From positions 1-64,000 of the forward strand of contig JADKCL010000001.1 of the NCBI GenBank assembly GCA_016718825.1: a DNA stretch of 64,000 nucleotides, in the 5' to 3' direction. A program made the position numbers and the translations under genes. This DNA comes from Bacteroidota bacterium (GTDB lineage Bacteria > Bacteroidota > Bacteroidia > J057 > JADKCL01). Below are positions 27,696-36,433 of this stretch, in pieces. Below the pieces are notes generated by a model, which saw only the letters and a list, made by a program, of their open reading frames with translations, had not been told where the DNA came from and did no database searches. Within the stretch, counting starts at the first letter, position 1; each line of letters begins with the position of its first letter.

Positions 27696-29780
27696 TTATG
27701 CGGTAAAAATATAAATCAAAGCCAAGAGCAACACCAGCAAGCCAAGGATGGTGTAAAGAATATACAACTGCAGTTTGCCCGACTGCAATTGACCCACGCG
27801 TTTGCCGGCGCGCATGATCGTGCCCGCAAAGCCATTGACGATGCGGTCGATGAATTTTTGGTCGATCCAAGCCGAAGCCCGCGAGAGACTATGTTTTTCC
27901 TGCGGTTGTATCACTTCGTTTACCACAGGGTCCACGAGATGATGGTCGGTCCATTCAGCGGCGGTGCTCAGGCTTGGCCGATGTCCCTTGCGAAGGATCA
28001 GCCCGGAGACGAGGCGCACCAAACCGTCGATCACGTAATGGTCAAACAGCGCGAGAAGCCGCGTGATGGCTAAAAATGGCTTCACCAAGAACCCCGTGTA
28101 CAGATCGTCGAGGAAAAAATGCTTGAAACTCAGGTCGAAGACGAAGCTGTTTACACGGGAGGGAAGCGGACCTTTGCGGTAAAGGAAAGCGCCGAAACCA
28201 ATTCCGGTGACGGCCAAACCAGCGAGTGCCCAAGGCAACATTGGAAAGTTTTCCGTGGGCATCTTAAAATAGTGAATGTGAATAGGATCCTTCGGCGAAA
28301 GGATGAGCCAAGTGGAGGCGAGCGCCAAAATCAGCAGGGGAATCAGCATCCGGAGGTCGGTCTTGGGGAGCGCTGCGAAGAAGGAATCTTTTGCGCCAGC
28401 GCCTTGGGCGCGGTTGCGACCCAAAAAGACGAGCACGCCTTGGCGCGTGATGTAAAATGCTGTGAGCAGGCTCGTCAGGATGGCTGCTCCGGGGATCAGC
28501 CAAGCCCAGAAGCCATTTTTTGAGGCAAATTCCATCGCCCCGATCACGATGCCATCCTTGCTCAAGAAGCCCGAAAAAAGCGGCAATCCGGCGAGGGACG
28601 CAGCAAAAAAGATCCAGCAGGCAAAAACGAGCGGCATTTTGCGGCGGAGGCCACCCATGAAACGCATGTCTTGGGCATCAAAATGAAGGTGTTCCTTGTC
28701 TTGTGCCTTGTGGATGCCATGAATCACCGCTCCTGCCACCAAAAAGAGGCCACATTTGAAGAATGCATGGGCGATCAGGTGCAAAAACGCGAAGCTTGAA
28801 GCTCCTACGCCGATTCCCATCACCATAAATCCCAGCTGCGAAACAGTGGAATAGGCCAAAACCCGCTTGATATCGGTCTGTGTCAAAGCCGAAATCGCAG
28901 CAATCAAGGCGGTAAATGCCCCCACGCTCGCGATCACGAGCTTCATTTCCGGGATAAAGATCGGCTCCACGCTGAGGAGCAAATAGACACCCGCCGCCAC
29001 CATGGTCGCGGCATGGATCAAACTCGACACCGGCGTCGGACCCGCCATGGCATCCGGCAGCCATACCTGAAACGGGAATTGGGCCGACTTGCCGATTGCC
29101 CCGACAAACAGCCCGAATCCGATCAGGAAATGGGTGAGCCAACTTGCGTTGGGAGCGAGGCGACTGGGAAAATCAAAATCTCCATATTCCCTCCAAATCA
29201 GCATCAAGGCCATGATAAAGCCTGCATCTGCAATTCGGTTGACGATGAAGGCCTTTTGGCTCGCCTTGGCAGCCTCGGGCTTTTTGAACCAAAATCCGAT
29301 GAGGAACCAAGAGGCCACGCCCACCAATTCCCAGCAGACAAAAACCAGCAGCAGGTTACTTGCCAAAACCAGCCCCGTCATCGACGCTGAAAACAGCGAC
29401 AGATAGGCCCAATAGCGATGCCGCATCGGATCCTTTTCGATGTAGGCCAAGGAAAAAATGTGAACGAGAAAGGTGATTGCCACCACCAACAACAGCATGA
29501 GACGGGAATAAGGATCTTGCTTGATGCTGATGTTGAGGGCATTTTCCCCGATTTTGAACCATTCGACAGAAGCTGCCTCGCCCCGGCCATACACAAGACC
29601 ATAGATCACCAACGCCAGGGCCAAGCCACTTACCCCCAAAGCAATCGCAGCCCCTCCTTTCATCCGCGACCCGAATACCAATAGCAACACAAATCCCAGC
29701 AGAAACAGCAAAGGAATCCCACCCATCAAATAGACGGCAAAATTCGCTGGCTCCACTGAAATTGTACCCGGTATTCTCAT
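27696..29780 (-). CDS. nuoL: NADH-quinone oxidoreductase subunit L
   Basis: This 694-residue protein is the largest antiporter-like subunit, with the family motif WELVGVASWFLIGFW and FPFQVWLPDAMAGPTPVS. The long C-terminal part, with a final hydrophobic helix (LYILYTILGLLVLLLALIYI), fits the lateral helix that spans the membrane arm. It is separated from nuoK by 90 bases that hold a heptamer repeat. Confidence 0.95.
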   Translation of the reverse strand: MRIPGTISVEPANFAVYLMGGIPLLFLLGFVLLLVFGSRMKGGAAIALGVSGLALALVIYGLVYGRGEAASVEWFKIGENALNISIKQDPYSRLMLLLVVAITFLVHIFSLAYIEKDPMRHRYWAYLSLFSASMTGLVLASNLLLVFVCWELVGVASWFLIGFWFKKPEAAKASQKAFIVNRIADAGFIMALMLIWREYGDFDFPSRLAPNASWLTHFLIGFGLFVGAIGKSAQFPFQVWLPDAMAGPTPVSSLIHAATMVAAGVYLLLSVEPIFIPEMKLVIASVGAFTALIAAISALTQTDIKRVLAYSTVSQLGFMVMGIGVGASSFAFLHLIAHAFFKCGLFLVAGAVIHGIHKAQDKEHLHFDAQDMRFMGGLRRKMPLVFACWIFFAASLAGLPLFSGFLSKDGIVIGAMEFASKNGFWAWLIPGAAILTSLLTAFYITRQGVLVFLGRNRAQGAGAKDSFFAALPKTDLRMLIPLLILALASTWLILSPKDPIHIHYFKMPTENFPMLPWALAGLAVTGIGFGAFLYRKGPLPSRVNSFVFDLSFKHFFLDDLYTGFLVKPFLAITRLLALFDHYVIDGLVRLVSGLILRKGHRPSLSTAAEWTDHHLVDPVVNEVIQPQEKHSLSRASAWIDQKFIDRIVNGFAGTIMRAGKRVGQLQSGKLQLYILYTILGLLVLLLALIYIFTA

Positions 29781-29835
29781 TTCAAATCGATGGCTTCCTT
29801 TTCAACGTGCATCTTGAATCTGCATTAGCTCGGAG

Positions 29836-29870
29836 TTCTCCATTCTCAATTCTCAATTCTCAATTCCCCA
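29836..29870. repeat. Heptanucleotide tandem repeat between nuoK and nuoL
   Basis: Five consecutive 7-base units: three exact TTCTCAA copies (29843-29863) flanked by near copies TTCTCCA and TTCCCCA. The array abuts the nuoK stop codon (29873-29871). A related AATTTCT repeat overlaps the dxs stop. Confidence 0.8.
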
Positions 29871-30176
29871 TTATTCCTTCATCGTATCAATCTCATCAAT
29901 ATTCACCGTCTTGAACCGCTGATAGACATTCAACACAATGGCAAATGCCACCGCGACTTCCGCGGCAGCCAATACGATCACAAACAAAGCCGCCATTTGT
30001 CCCTCCAAAAGGTCAGCATCCTTGGTCGCAAACGCCACGAAGTTGAGGTTCGCAGCGTTCAGAATCAATTCGATGCCCAGCAAAGCCATGACGGCGTTAC
30101 GGCGCGTGACGACCATGAAGACCCCGAGGGAAAACAGGAATGCGCCGAGCGTCAGGTAGATTTCTGCGGGACTCAT
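29871..30176 (-). CDS. nuoK: NADH-quinone oxidoreductase subunit K
   Basis: This 101-residue, three-helix subunit is of normal length. The buried glutamate-containing segment LLGIELILNAANLNFVAF is conserved. Its start overlaps the nuoJ stop (ATGA), showing tight coupling. It belongs to the proton-translocating membrane arm. Confidence 0.96.
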   Translation of the reverse strand: MSPAEIYLTLGAFLFSLGVFMVVTRRNAVMALLGIELILNAANLNFVAFATKDADLLEGQMAALFVIVLAAAEVAVAFAIVLNVYQRFKTVNIDEIDTMKE

Positions 30177-30700
30177 TCTGCTTGACCCTCCTTTTCAGAC
30201 TTGGTTTTGCGGCTCAGGTAGGCAGCCCCCACCAAAACCGTCAGCAACAGGATAGAAACCAATTCAAACGGCAGCAAATAGTCCGTAACCGTTGCAATGC
30301 CGACCCGTCGCGTATTTTGAATGGTCGCAACCGCATCCATCGGCGCAGCTTGATGGACGACCCCTTCCCGAATGACAAACAACAATGCCAAAAACAGCGC
30401 AATCGCCGTCAATGCTCCGGGAACCAGATTGATCAGTTCCGTTTGGGGGCGCATCTCCCGGATTTTGGCCGTGAGCATCACCCCGAAGATCACGACGATC
30501 AAGGTGCCCCCGACATAGACGATCACCTGCGATACCGCCAAAAATTCGGCGCCTGCAAAAACATAGAGTCCAGCGACGCCGATGAGGACTGCAAACAACA
30601 AGAAAGCAGCATAGACCACATTCCGGGACAAAGCCAAGGCCATAGCTGCCCCGGCAGTGAGCAGGACGAACAGGTGGAAAATGACTTCCGTCACGCTCAT
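30173..30700 (-). CDS. nuoJ: NADH-quinone oxidoreductase subunit J
   Basis: This 175-residue membrane subunit has five hydrophobic segments, including the conserved VIVYVGGTLIVVIFGVML stretch in helix 3. It overlaps nuoI upstream and nuoK downstream by ATGA. The length is close to that of other NuoJ proteins and the C-terminal tail is short and charged. Confidence 0.95.
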   Translation of the reverse strand: MSVTEVIFHLFVLLTAGAAMALALSRNVVYAAFLLFAVLIGVAGLYVFAGAEFLAVSQVIVYVGGTLIVVIFGVMLTAKIREMRPQTELINLVPGALTAIALFLALLFVIREGVVHQAAPMDAVATIQNTRRVGIATVTDYLLPFELVSILLLTVLVGAAYLSRKTKSEKEGQAE

Positions 30701-32010
30701 GCCTCGGGCCCTCCTGTTTGGTCTTCAGGCCTCCGCATGATCGGGCGAGGACGAGCCTTGGGTTTGGGTGGCAATTCGGAGGGAGCCTCTGGCGAATCGG
30801 AATTTTTCGGATCCTCTTCCAAGCTGGGTTCAGTTACGAGGGGAACTTCCGATGTCAAGGGCGTCGTTTCTGGCGAATCGGTGCTTTCGACAGGCTTCCG
30901 CTGCATGATTGGACGCGGGCGTGGCGGCTTTATCTCGGAAACGGGATTTTCGGACACAGCAGGATTCTCCACGATGAGGGCCGGATTTTCGCCGGAATCT
31001 TCCGGCTTGCGCTGCATGACTGGACGCGGTCTTGGACGCGGCGGATTGATCTCTGCAACAGGAATTTCAGGTACAGCAGGATTCTCCACGACGGGAGCAG
31101 GATTTTCGCTGGAATCTTCCGGCTTGCGCATGACCGGACGCGGTCTTGGGCGCGGCGGCACATTTTCCCCGCTTGACGAATCGGCCTTCGATTCCTCCAA
31201 CGACGAATTGTCCAATGGCGCTACGGGAGTTTCAGCTTCGCCGTCCGCCTTTTTCATCACGGGCCGCATCATGGGCCGTGGTTTGGGTGCTGGCGGAGTT
31301 TCCGGCTTGTTTTCGGTCGGCACTTCGACTGCGGGCGCATCCTCGGGTTTGGGTTCCGCGGCCGGTCCGCGTTGTACCATCGGCCGCCGCTTCACAGGCG
31401 CATCGCTCGATTCTGCAACGGGCGCAGTCGTGGCTGCTTTTTCAGCCTTTTTTGCAGCCAAGGAGGCTTCCGTGGCGAGTCGAATCACATTTTCGTCCTC
31501 CGGCGAATAGGCCCCGAAGTGATAAACGAAGTTATCGCGGTCGTATTCGCTGAAGTCATAAACCGGGGTCATCGTCAGGCATTCTGTCGGGCAGACCGTC
31601 GTGCAAAGTCCACAGAACATGCATTTGCCCATGTCGATGTCGAAGGTCGGCAAATGCAGGCGCTTCATTGTGCCATCAGTGGTACGCCCGAGGTCGCCGT
31701 CGGCCCGAAAGGTTTCGATGGTGATGCAATCGACGGGGCAGATGCGCGCGCACTTGTCGCAGCCGATGCAATCGTCGGTTTCCATATAAAGCCGGTACCG
31801 CCCAGTATCTGGAATCGGCACCTTGTCCATCGGATATTGGATGGTGATGGGCCCTTGCTCTTTTTTGAAATAGTTGTCGTCGGCGATGCCCATCGGGGCT
31901 TCGCGGTCATAGCCCTTGACATAATGTTTGCCCGTGAGCTTCATCCCTTGCATCATGGCCTTGAACGAAGCGACGACGGTGCGCAGATATCCGGAGCGTG
32001 GCTTTTTCAT
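30697..32010 (-). CDS. nuoI: NADH-quinone oxidoreductase subunit I with long proline/arginine repeat tail
   Basis: The core (about residues 1-180) is a normal NuoI carrying two 4Fe-4S motifs, CIGCDKCARICP (81-92) and CMFCGLCTTVCP (130-141). These pass electrons towards quinone. It continues for about 250 residues of low-complexity Pro/Glu/Arg sequence to residue 437, with six basic boxes of the RPRPxMxRKP type. The frame is uninterrupted into the nuoJ overlap, so the tail is not an obvious frame error. The start at 32010 (MKKPRSGY) overlaps the nuoH stop; an earlier in-frame codon at 32145 lies inside nuoH. The tail's role is unknown. Confidence 0.93.
   Translation of the reverse strand: MKKPRSGYLRTVVASFKAMMQGMKLTGKHYVKGYDREAPMGIADDNYFKKEQGPITIQYPMDKVPIPDTGRYRLYMETDDCIGCDKCARICPVDCITIETFRADGDLGRTTDGTMKRLHLPTFDIDMGKCMFCGLCTTVCPTECLTMTPVYDFSEYDRDNFVYHFGAYSPEDENVIRLATEASLAAKKAEKAATTAPVAESSDAPVKRRPMVQRGPAAEPKPEDAPAVEVPTENKPETPPAPKPRPMMRPVMKKADGEAETPVAPLDNSSLEESKADSSSGENVPPRPRPRPVMRKPEDSSENPAPVVENPAVPEIPVAEINPPRPRPRPVMQRKPEDSGENPALIVENPAVSENPVSEIKPPRPRPIMQRKPVESTDSPETTPLTSEVPLVTEPSLEEDPKNSDSPEAPSELPPKPKARPRPIMRRPEDQTGGPEA
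30925..31155 (-). repeat. Imperfect tandem repeat encoding two 38-39-residue units of the NuoI tail
   Basis: Residues 286-323 and 324-362 of NuoI align unit for unit. Both start PRPRPRPVM, continue KPEDS.ENPA, then VENPAV and end I.P. The DNA units are 31155-31042 and 31041-30925. Partial basic boxes recur before and after, suggesting growth by duplication. Confidence 0.8.
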
Positions 32011-33155
32011 CCGTGTGCGCCGACCTCCAGCAGCTTCCAAATGGCAGAAATGGCAAACAAGAGGAACGCAAGCGGCGTGAGCACTTTCCAGCTGACCTTT
32101 AACAGTTGATCGACGCGTACGCGCGGAAGCGTCCAGCGCACCCACATCATGAGGAAAATCGAGAAGAATGCCTTGGCAATGATCCAGAATGCGCCCCAGA
32201 CAGCCATTCCGGCGGCAGAGGTTCCGGTTGTCAGATGCCCGAATTGGAAATGGGAGAAGAGTTCGCCGACGCCCATGCCTGCGGCTTCACCTGGGGCAAG
32301 GGCCATGAAATTGGGCAATGGGCTTGCCCATCCGCCCCAGAAAACGATGGCGGCGATCAGTCCGACCAAAAACATGTTGGCATATTCGGCGAGGAAAATG
32401 ACCGCGAACCGGAAGCCCGAATATTCCACGTGGAAGCCGCTCACCAACTCGGACTCAGCCTCCGGCAAGTCAAACGGTGCGCGGTTGCATTCGGCCAAAG
32501 CAGCAACAAAATAAACCAGCCATGCCACAATCAGGTGAGGATACCGGATCATGGACCAGGAAAGTACGCCTCCGACTTGGGTGACATCCAGCCAACCCAG
32601 AAAATAGACAGGCTCCGGACTTGCCAAGGACTGCGCAGCTCCCAATTCGCCCAAATTAAGCGTGCCGTACATCATCACCGCCGAGAGTAGCGCAATCGCC
32701 GCCGGTACTTCGTAGGAAATGATCTGGGAAACACCCCGCAGGGCTCCCAGAAATGCATATTTGTTGTTGCTGCCCCAGCCGGCCATCAGCACGCCAATGA
32801 CATCAATCGAAACTATGGCCATGATGAACAACAGGCCGACATTGAGGGATGCACCCAAAATTCCGGGTCCGACAGGAATCACTGCAAAGCCTGCAAAAAC
32901 CGAAACGAAGATGACAATCGGCGCCAAAGCAAACAGCCACTTGTCCGCAGCGCTCGGAGTGATGTTTTCCTTGAGGAGCAACTTGAGGATGTCCGCGATG
33001 GTTTGGAACAATCCCCGAGGCCCGACTTCCATGGGCCCAAGCCTATCTTGAATGTAGGCGGATACCTTCCTTTCGGCATAGACAGCCCCGAGGGCATACA
33101 ATGCCACGAATCCCAAGAAGATGCCGACTTGCAATATTTCAGGTGCGAGGTTCAA
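32007..33155 (-). CDS. nuoH: NADH-quinone oxidoreductase subunit H
   Basis: This membrane subunit forms the quinone-chamber interface. Conserved parts include YAERKVSAYIQDRLGP near the N-terminus and CNRAPFDLPEAESELVSG in the middle. No ATG start is available. Two in-frame TTG codons exist, at 33212 and 33155. I choose 33155 because it gives a family-like N-terminus, and a promoter element at 33225-33218 would place transcription start at or after 33212. It is first in the nuoHIJKLMN block; nuoA-G are not in the window, so complex I genes are split between loci. Confidence 0.93.
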   Translation of the reverse strand: MNLAPEILQVGIFLGFVALYALGAVYAERKVSAYIQDRLGPMEVGPRGLFQTIADILKLLLKENITPSAADKWLFALAPIVIFVSVFAGFAVIPVGPGILGASLNVGLLFIMAIVSIDVIGVLMAGWGSNNKYAFLGALRGVSQIISYEVPAAIALLSAVMMYGTLNLGELGAAQSLASPEPVYFLGWLDVTQVGGVLSWSMIRYPHLIVAWLVYFVAALAECNRAPFDLPEAESELVSGFHVEYSGFRFAVIFLAEYANMFLVGLIAAIVFWGGWASPLPNFMALAPGEAAGMGVGELFSHFQFGHLTTGTSAAGMAVWGAFWIIAKAFFSIFLMMWVRWTLPRVRVDQLLKVSWKVLTPLAFLLFAISAIWKLLEVGAHG

Positions 33156-33217
33156 GCCTGAGCGATAACGACCAAAAGCTACAACCACCGGAATGGCCCG
33201 ATGGTTGCACAATGGCG

Positions 33218-33225
33218 CAAATATA
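33218..33225 (-). promoter_or_regulatory. -7 element (TATATTTG) upstream of nuoH
   Basis: On the minus strand TATATTTG matches TAnnTTTG exactly. A clear -33 partner is not evident. It implies a transcript starting near 33212 for the nuoH-N block and a leader of roughly 55 bases before the chosen TTG start. Confidence 0.4.
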
Positions 33226-33321
33226 CAAAGGCGATCACCTTATATGTGCGCGAACCTTGGATTGAAGGTGAAAACCTGACATTCTTGGCCCGTCCATTGG
33301 AAAGCTGAGGGAACAAGCCAC

Positions 33322-34772
33322 TTATTCGGCGAGCAACGGAACCTTGAGGCTGTATTGCCAGTCTTCCATTTCGCTGTTGATTTTCAAAACATACATTCCT
33401 CTTGACCCATTGAATGCCAATTCCTTGCGACCGTTGACCGGCATATCCACCGTTTGCTCCCAGAGTTTGCGGCCACCGAGGTCATACAATTGCCAATGAT
33501 AAGTTCCCTGCGGCATGCCTTCCCAACGCAATCCCGTTTCCGAAGATTGTTGTGCGCGGTAGAGGGTCAGTTTCGCTTCGGCGAATGGGCTTTCCGCAGA
33601 AAGCAGGTCAAATTGTTGGGGGCAAGGCCCAAGCGAGTCGTGGCCGGCTTGCTCGTAGCACAACATTTGATACGTGGCGTCGAGGCAGGTTGTGGTCGTA
33701 AAGCCAATGGCGTGGAGGTGATAGGTGTCTCCAAGACCTTTGGTCCACCGTTCAGGCAACGATAGGTTGCAAGGAGGCATGATATTGGGAACGAATCCGC
33801 AAGAGTCGGTTGATCCATCCGCACCTGCGTAGTTAAATGGCAACAGAAGCCTACCATTTAAGCCAGTACCCCAAGGCAGCTGAAAGTGGACGTTCTCAGG
33901 ACCATAATGGACTTCGTAGGTGGCTTTTTCCAGGCCGCCCAATTCACGGCCGGAATAGATTCGTGTTTCATTGTAAGGCGGGACGATGATCGTATCCGGC
34001 GTTTGAAACCAGAGTTGAACCCGTTGACAGGTGAAATTCAATTCGATGCTGTCCATGTTGGGGTAATCATAGCGGTTCGTGACAAGCCAACGGTCATAAT
34101 TTTCATAGCCATTTCCCGAATTTGCATGGTCGAGCGTATGGTACACGTCCCCGGGTTGCCAATCAAAAAAGGATTTCCAGTCGGGTGTCATCGGCAGGTA
34201 GGCAATGGTCGCAGCCCGAAGTTGATCGTTGTTGAAATAGTAACTCAGGTTTGGCCCGGCCACCAAGCCGAAATGCTGCGAAAGTTGGTACTGCTTCCCG
34301 TCGCTGATGTCGATCACGATGACCGAGTCCATTGTTCCAAGAACATTGCCTTGGGTACGGGCACTGATGGATGCCGTGAGGTTGCTGTCGGAAAGAAATG
34401 TCCACGATTGGCCCGTCGGCAGTTGGGTATGAAAGGTCGCAGTGTCTCCCGAGCGATTCACAAAGGCATAGCCGCCATCCGCCTGCCGAATGAATCGGTC
34501 GCCAAAAAAGCCTTCATGCCCGGGAATGAAAAGCGGCGTTCGGTAGTAATTGGGCGGGAAGAAAGTTGTGCAAGCCGGGGAGGGGAACAGGGCGATTTCA
34601 TTCATCCAAAAGGCACTGTCATTTCCAGCGAGGCCAACAGAATCAACCCTGAGGCTGTAATTGCTGGCAGAACTGAAAAAATGAAGTTTTCCTGCATGGA
34701 AAGGTTGATAATCCTGAGCGAAAGGGAAAGCGCAAGCAAGAGCAAAAACGTTGTTAAAAACTGTCGTGTCAT
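33322..34772 (-). CDS. T9SS-sorted secreted protein (one-base frameshift in signal peptide)
   Basis: Read from the ATG at 34772, a signal peptide (MTRQFLTTFLLLLALSLS) runs out of frame. Adding one T at 34721-34723 gives ALSLFAQ, a good signal-peptidase site, and continues directly into the long open frame. The repaired protein is about 483 residues: an uncharacterised beta-rich region and a C-terminal type A sorting domain (about the last 80 residues, with YDLGGRKLWEQ and GMYVLKIN). It should be exported through T9SS and anchored or released at the cell surface. Function is unknown. Confidence 0.75.
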
Positions 34773-34999
34773 GTACTTATGTGTTTGATGTAAGTACAAA
34801 AGATTCTGGCAAGTCCCCCATGATTTTTGAAAGGATTTGATCGAATGGTAAAGGATGTTGCTTGAACAGGGTTGGTTGTCGCGAAAGAAGCTCTGCTGTG
34901 GGTTGGACAGAAAAGTGCTTTTTCGAAGCAACCCAACTCCTTGATTGGCATGGAAATTGAGAAGATTCGCCAGCTATTGAATCTCTAATCACGCTAAAA

Positions 35000-35674
35000 A
35001 TGAAAAGTCGCCTTTTGATCGCTCTTGCAGCGATTTGTTTCTTTGCCCAGACCGGAAATGCCCAGACAATCGTCTACGATAAGTACTTTGTAGGAGTCGA
35101 TTTGCATTGGATTTGGGGTAAATACAACACAAATCCGTCCTTGTCCTTTAAGATTATCGACTCCAAACGCTCCAAAAGCGGAACTTTTTCTGCACGCAAG
35201 GGTTGGCGATTTAGACTACATGCCAACTATGACAAGCTTGCGGGTCTCGGGCAAGTAATTTCTGGAGTTACGTTTCCGACTCAGTATGCCTCGGTAGGTT
35301 TCTATCCTGGTTATGAATGGCACAAGAGCTATAAGATGTTTGATTTTTTCTATGGTTTTGACTTTCTCATCGGCACGGATTCCGGACGAGAGCTTTATTA
35401 CTGGTTCTGGGATAACAATCAAGGCAGCCCGTGGCATCAATGGACTTACTGGACGCGACAGAATCGCGTTGGTGGTGGGCCTATCGCCGGGTTATCCATC
35501 CGCATCATTGAGGGATTGCACATTTCCTTGGAATCTGCATGGTATGCGTCCTACTACACCAATAAGTACACGACGGTCTATAACCAAGGTCCTCCAGAAG
35601 TGGAAAAGGCAAGGGGCTTTCGCACAGCCTTCTCACCCGTGAACACCCTCCAAGTGACCTTCTCCTTTCGGTAG
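35000..35674 (+). CDS. Small outer-membrane-like protein
   Basis: This 224-residue protein has a signal peptide ending near TGNAQ (about residue 22) and alternating strands rich in Tyr, Trp and Phe. It ends in TLQVTFSFR, the aromatic-terminated last strand typical of outer-membrane barrels. I cannot name a family. It is divergent from the T9SS cargo gene across about 230 bases where I see no clear signal, and converges on the lipoprotein gene with a 9-base gap. Confidence 0.65.
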   Translation: MKSRLLIALAAICFFAQTGNAQTIVYDKYFVGVDLHWIWGKYNTNPSLSFKIIDSKRSKSGTFSARKGWRFRLHANYDKLAGLGQVISGVTFPTQYASVGFYPGYEWHKSYKMFDFFYGFDFLIGTDSGRELYYWFWDNNQGSPWHQWTYWTRQNRVGGGPIAGLSIRIIEGLHISLESAWYASYYTNKYTTVYNQGPPEVEKARGFRTAFSPVNTLQVTFSFR

Positions 35675-35683
35675 GTCACTGAA

Positions 35684-36412
35684 TTATTTGCAATCCACCC
35701 CCTCAAACAGGGATTCTGATCCAGCTACAACGGCGTAGTTGTCTTCGGTGACATTGTATTCCAGCAATTGACGCTTGGAAAAATCCACACGCAGACGCGC
35801 AAGCGTGACGATGTTTTCGTCATGCGATTCGTAGATGCGGTAATCCTGCACCTTTGCGGTGGTTTCGTCAGACTCCGGCATCACCCCAATCGTGGCCTCG
35901 CCTTTGGAAAGGGACTGGAATACCGCACTGCGCTCCACGATCTGTTCTCCGGCGGTTTGGCAGGGAATTCCCGATGCCCCACGACGGAACATGATGGTAT
36001 CTTCCCACATCACCCGCAACTCCAGACTCAGCGTTTGCCCATGCGCATCAAAACGCAATGTGGCATCCTCCAGACGCTTTTCAGAATCTCCGGAGGCGAA
36101 GTTGACCTTCCCTGAATAAACCCCCGCACCCTTGTGGTCGAGCTTGCCGTCGATTTGAAGGTCGGTGTCGATGGTCGCTTCCCACGAAACGATGAGCTGT
36201 TCGCCATTTTTGGCAACCATCATAGGGTCTTCAGGCGCAAGGGTAGAGACCCAAGGACCGGAAGGGTCTTGGGAACCTGGTTGGCCGGCATTCAAATCAT
36301 TCATTGTTTTTGTGCTATCTGTGGAACCGGAGTTTGATGTCGAAGCACCGTTGCATCCGACTGCCAATACCAATCCCATGGCGAGCAAAGTACGCCCCAA
36401 AAGTTGCTTCAT
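35684..36412 (-). CDS. Lipoprotein of unknown function
   Basis: This 242-residue protein has lipobox LAVGC (Cys20), then a Ser/Thr/Asp-rich linker of about 30 residues and a beta-rich domain (for example LSLELRVMWEDTIMF). No family is recognised. It lies 21 bases downstream of the modular hydrolase gene on the same strand and could be co-transcribed with it, for example as an envelope partner or protective factor. That is speculative. Confidence 0.6.
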   Translation of the reverse strand: MKQLLGRTLLAMGLVLAVGCNGASTSNSGSTDSTKTMNDLNAGQPGSQDPSGPWVSTLAPEDPMMVAKNGEQLIVSWEATIDTDLQIDGKLDHKGAGVYSGKVNFASGDSEKRLEDATLRFDAHGQTLSLELRVMWEDTIMFRRGASGIPCQTAGEQIVERSAVFQSLSKGEATIGVMPESDETTAKVQDYRIYESHDENIVTLARLRVDFSKRQLLEYNVTEDNYAVVAGSESLFEGVDCK

Positions 36413-36433
36413 CGTTCAAAAATTGTGCGTGGA

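Noticed and set aside
29836..29870. Short tandem repeat considered as a CRISPR-like array
   Set aside because: Units are 7 bases with no spacers and no cas genes nearby.
30140..31510. 456-codon Ser/Gly/Arg-rich open frame opposite nuoJ and the nuoI tail
   Set aside because: Its repeats are simply the complement of the NuoI tail repeats, and it overlaps nuoJ, which is certain.
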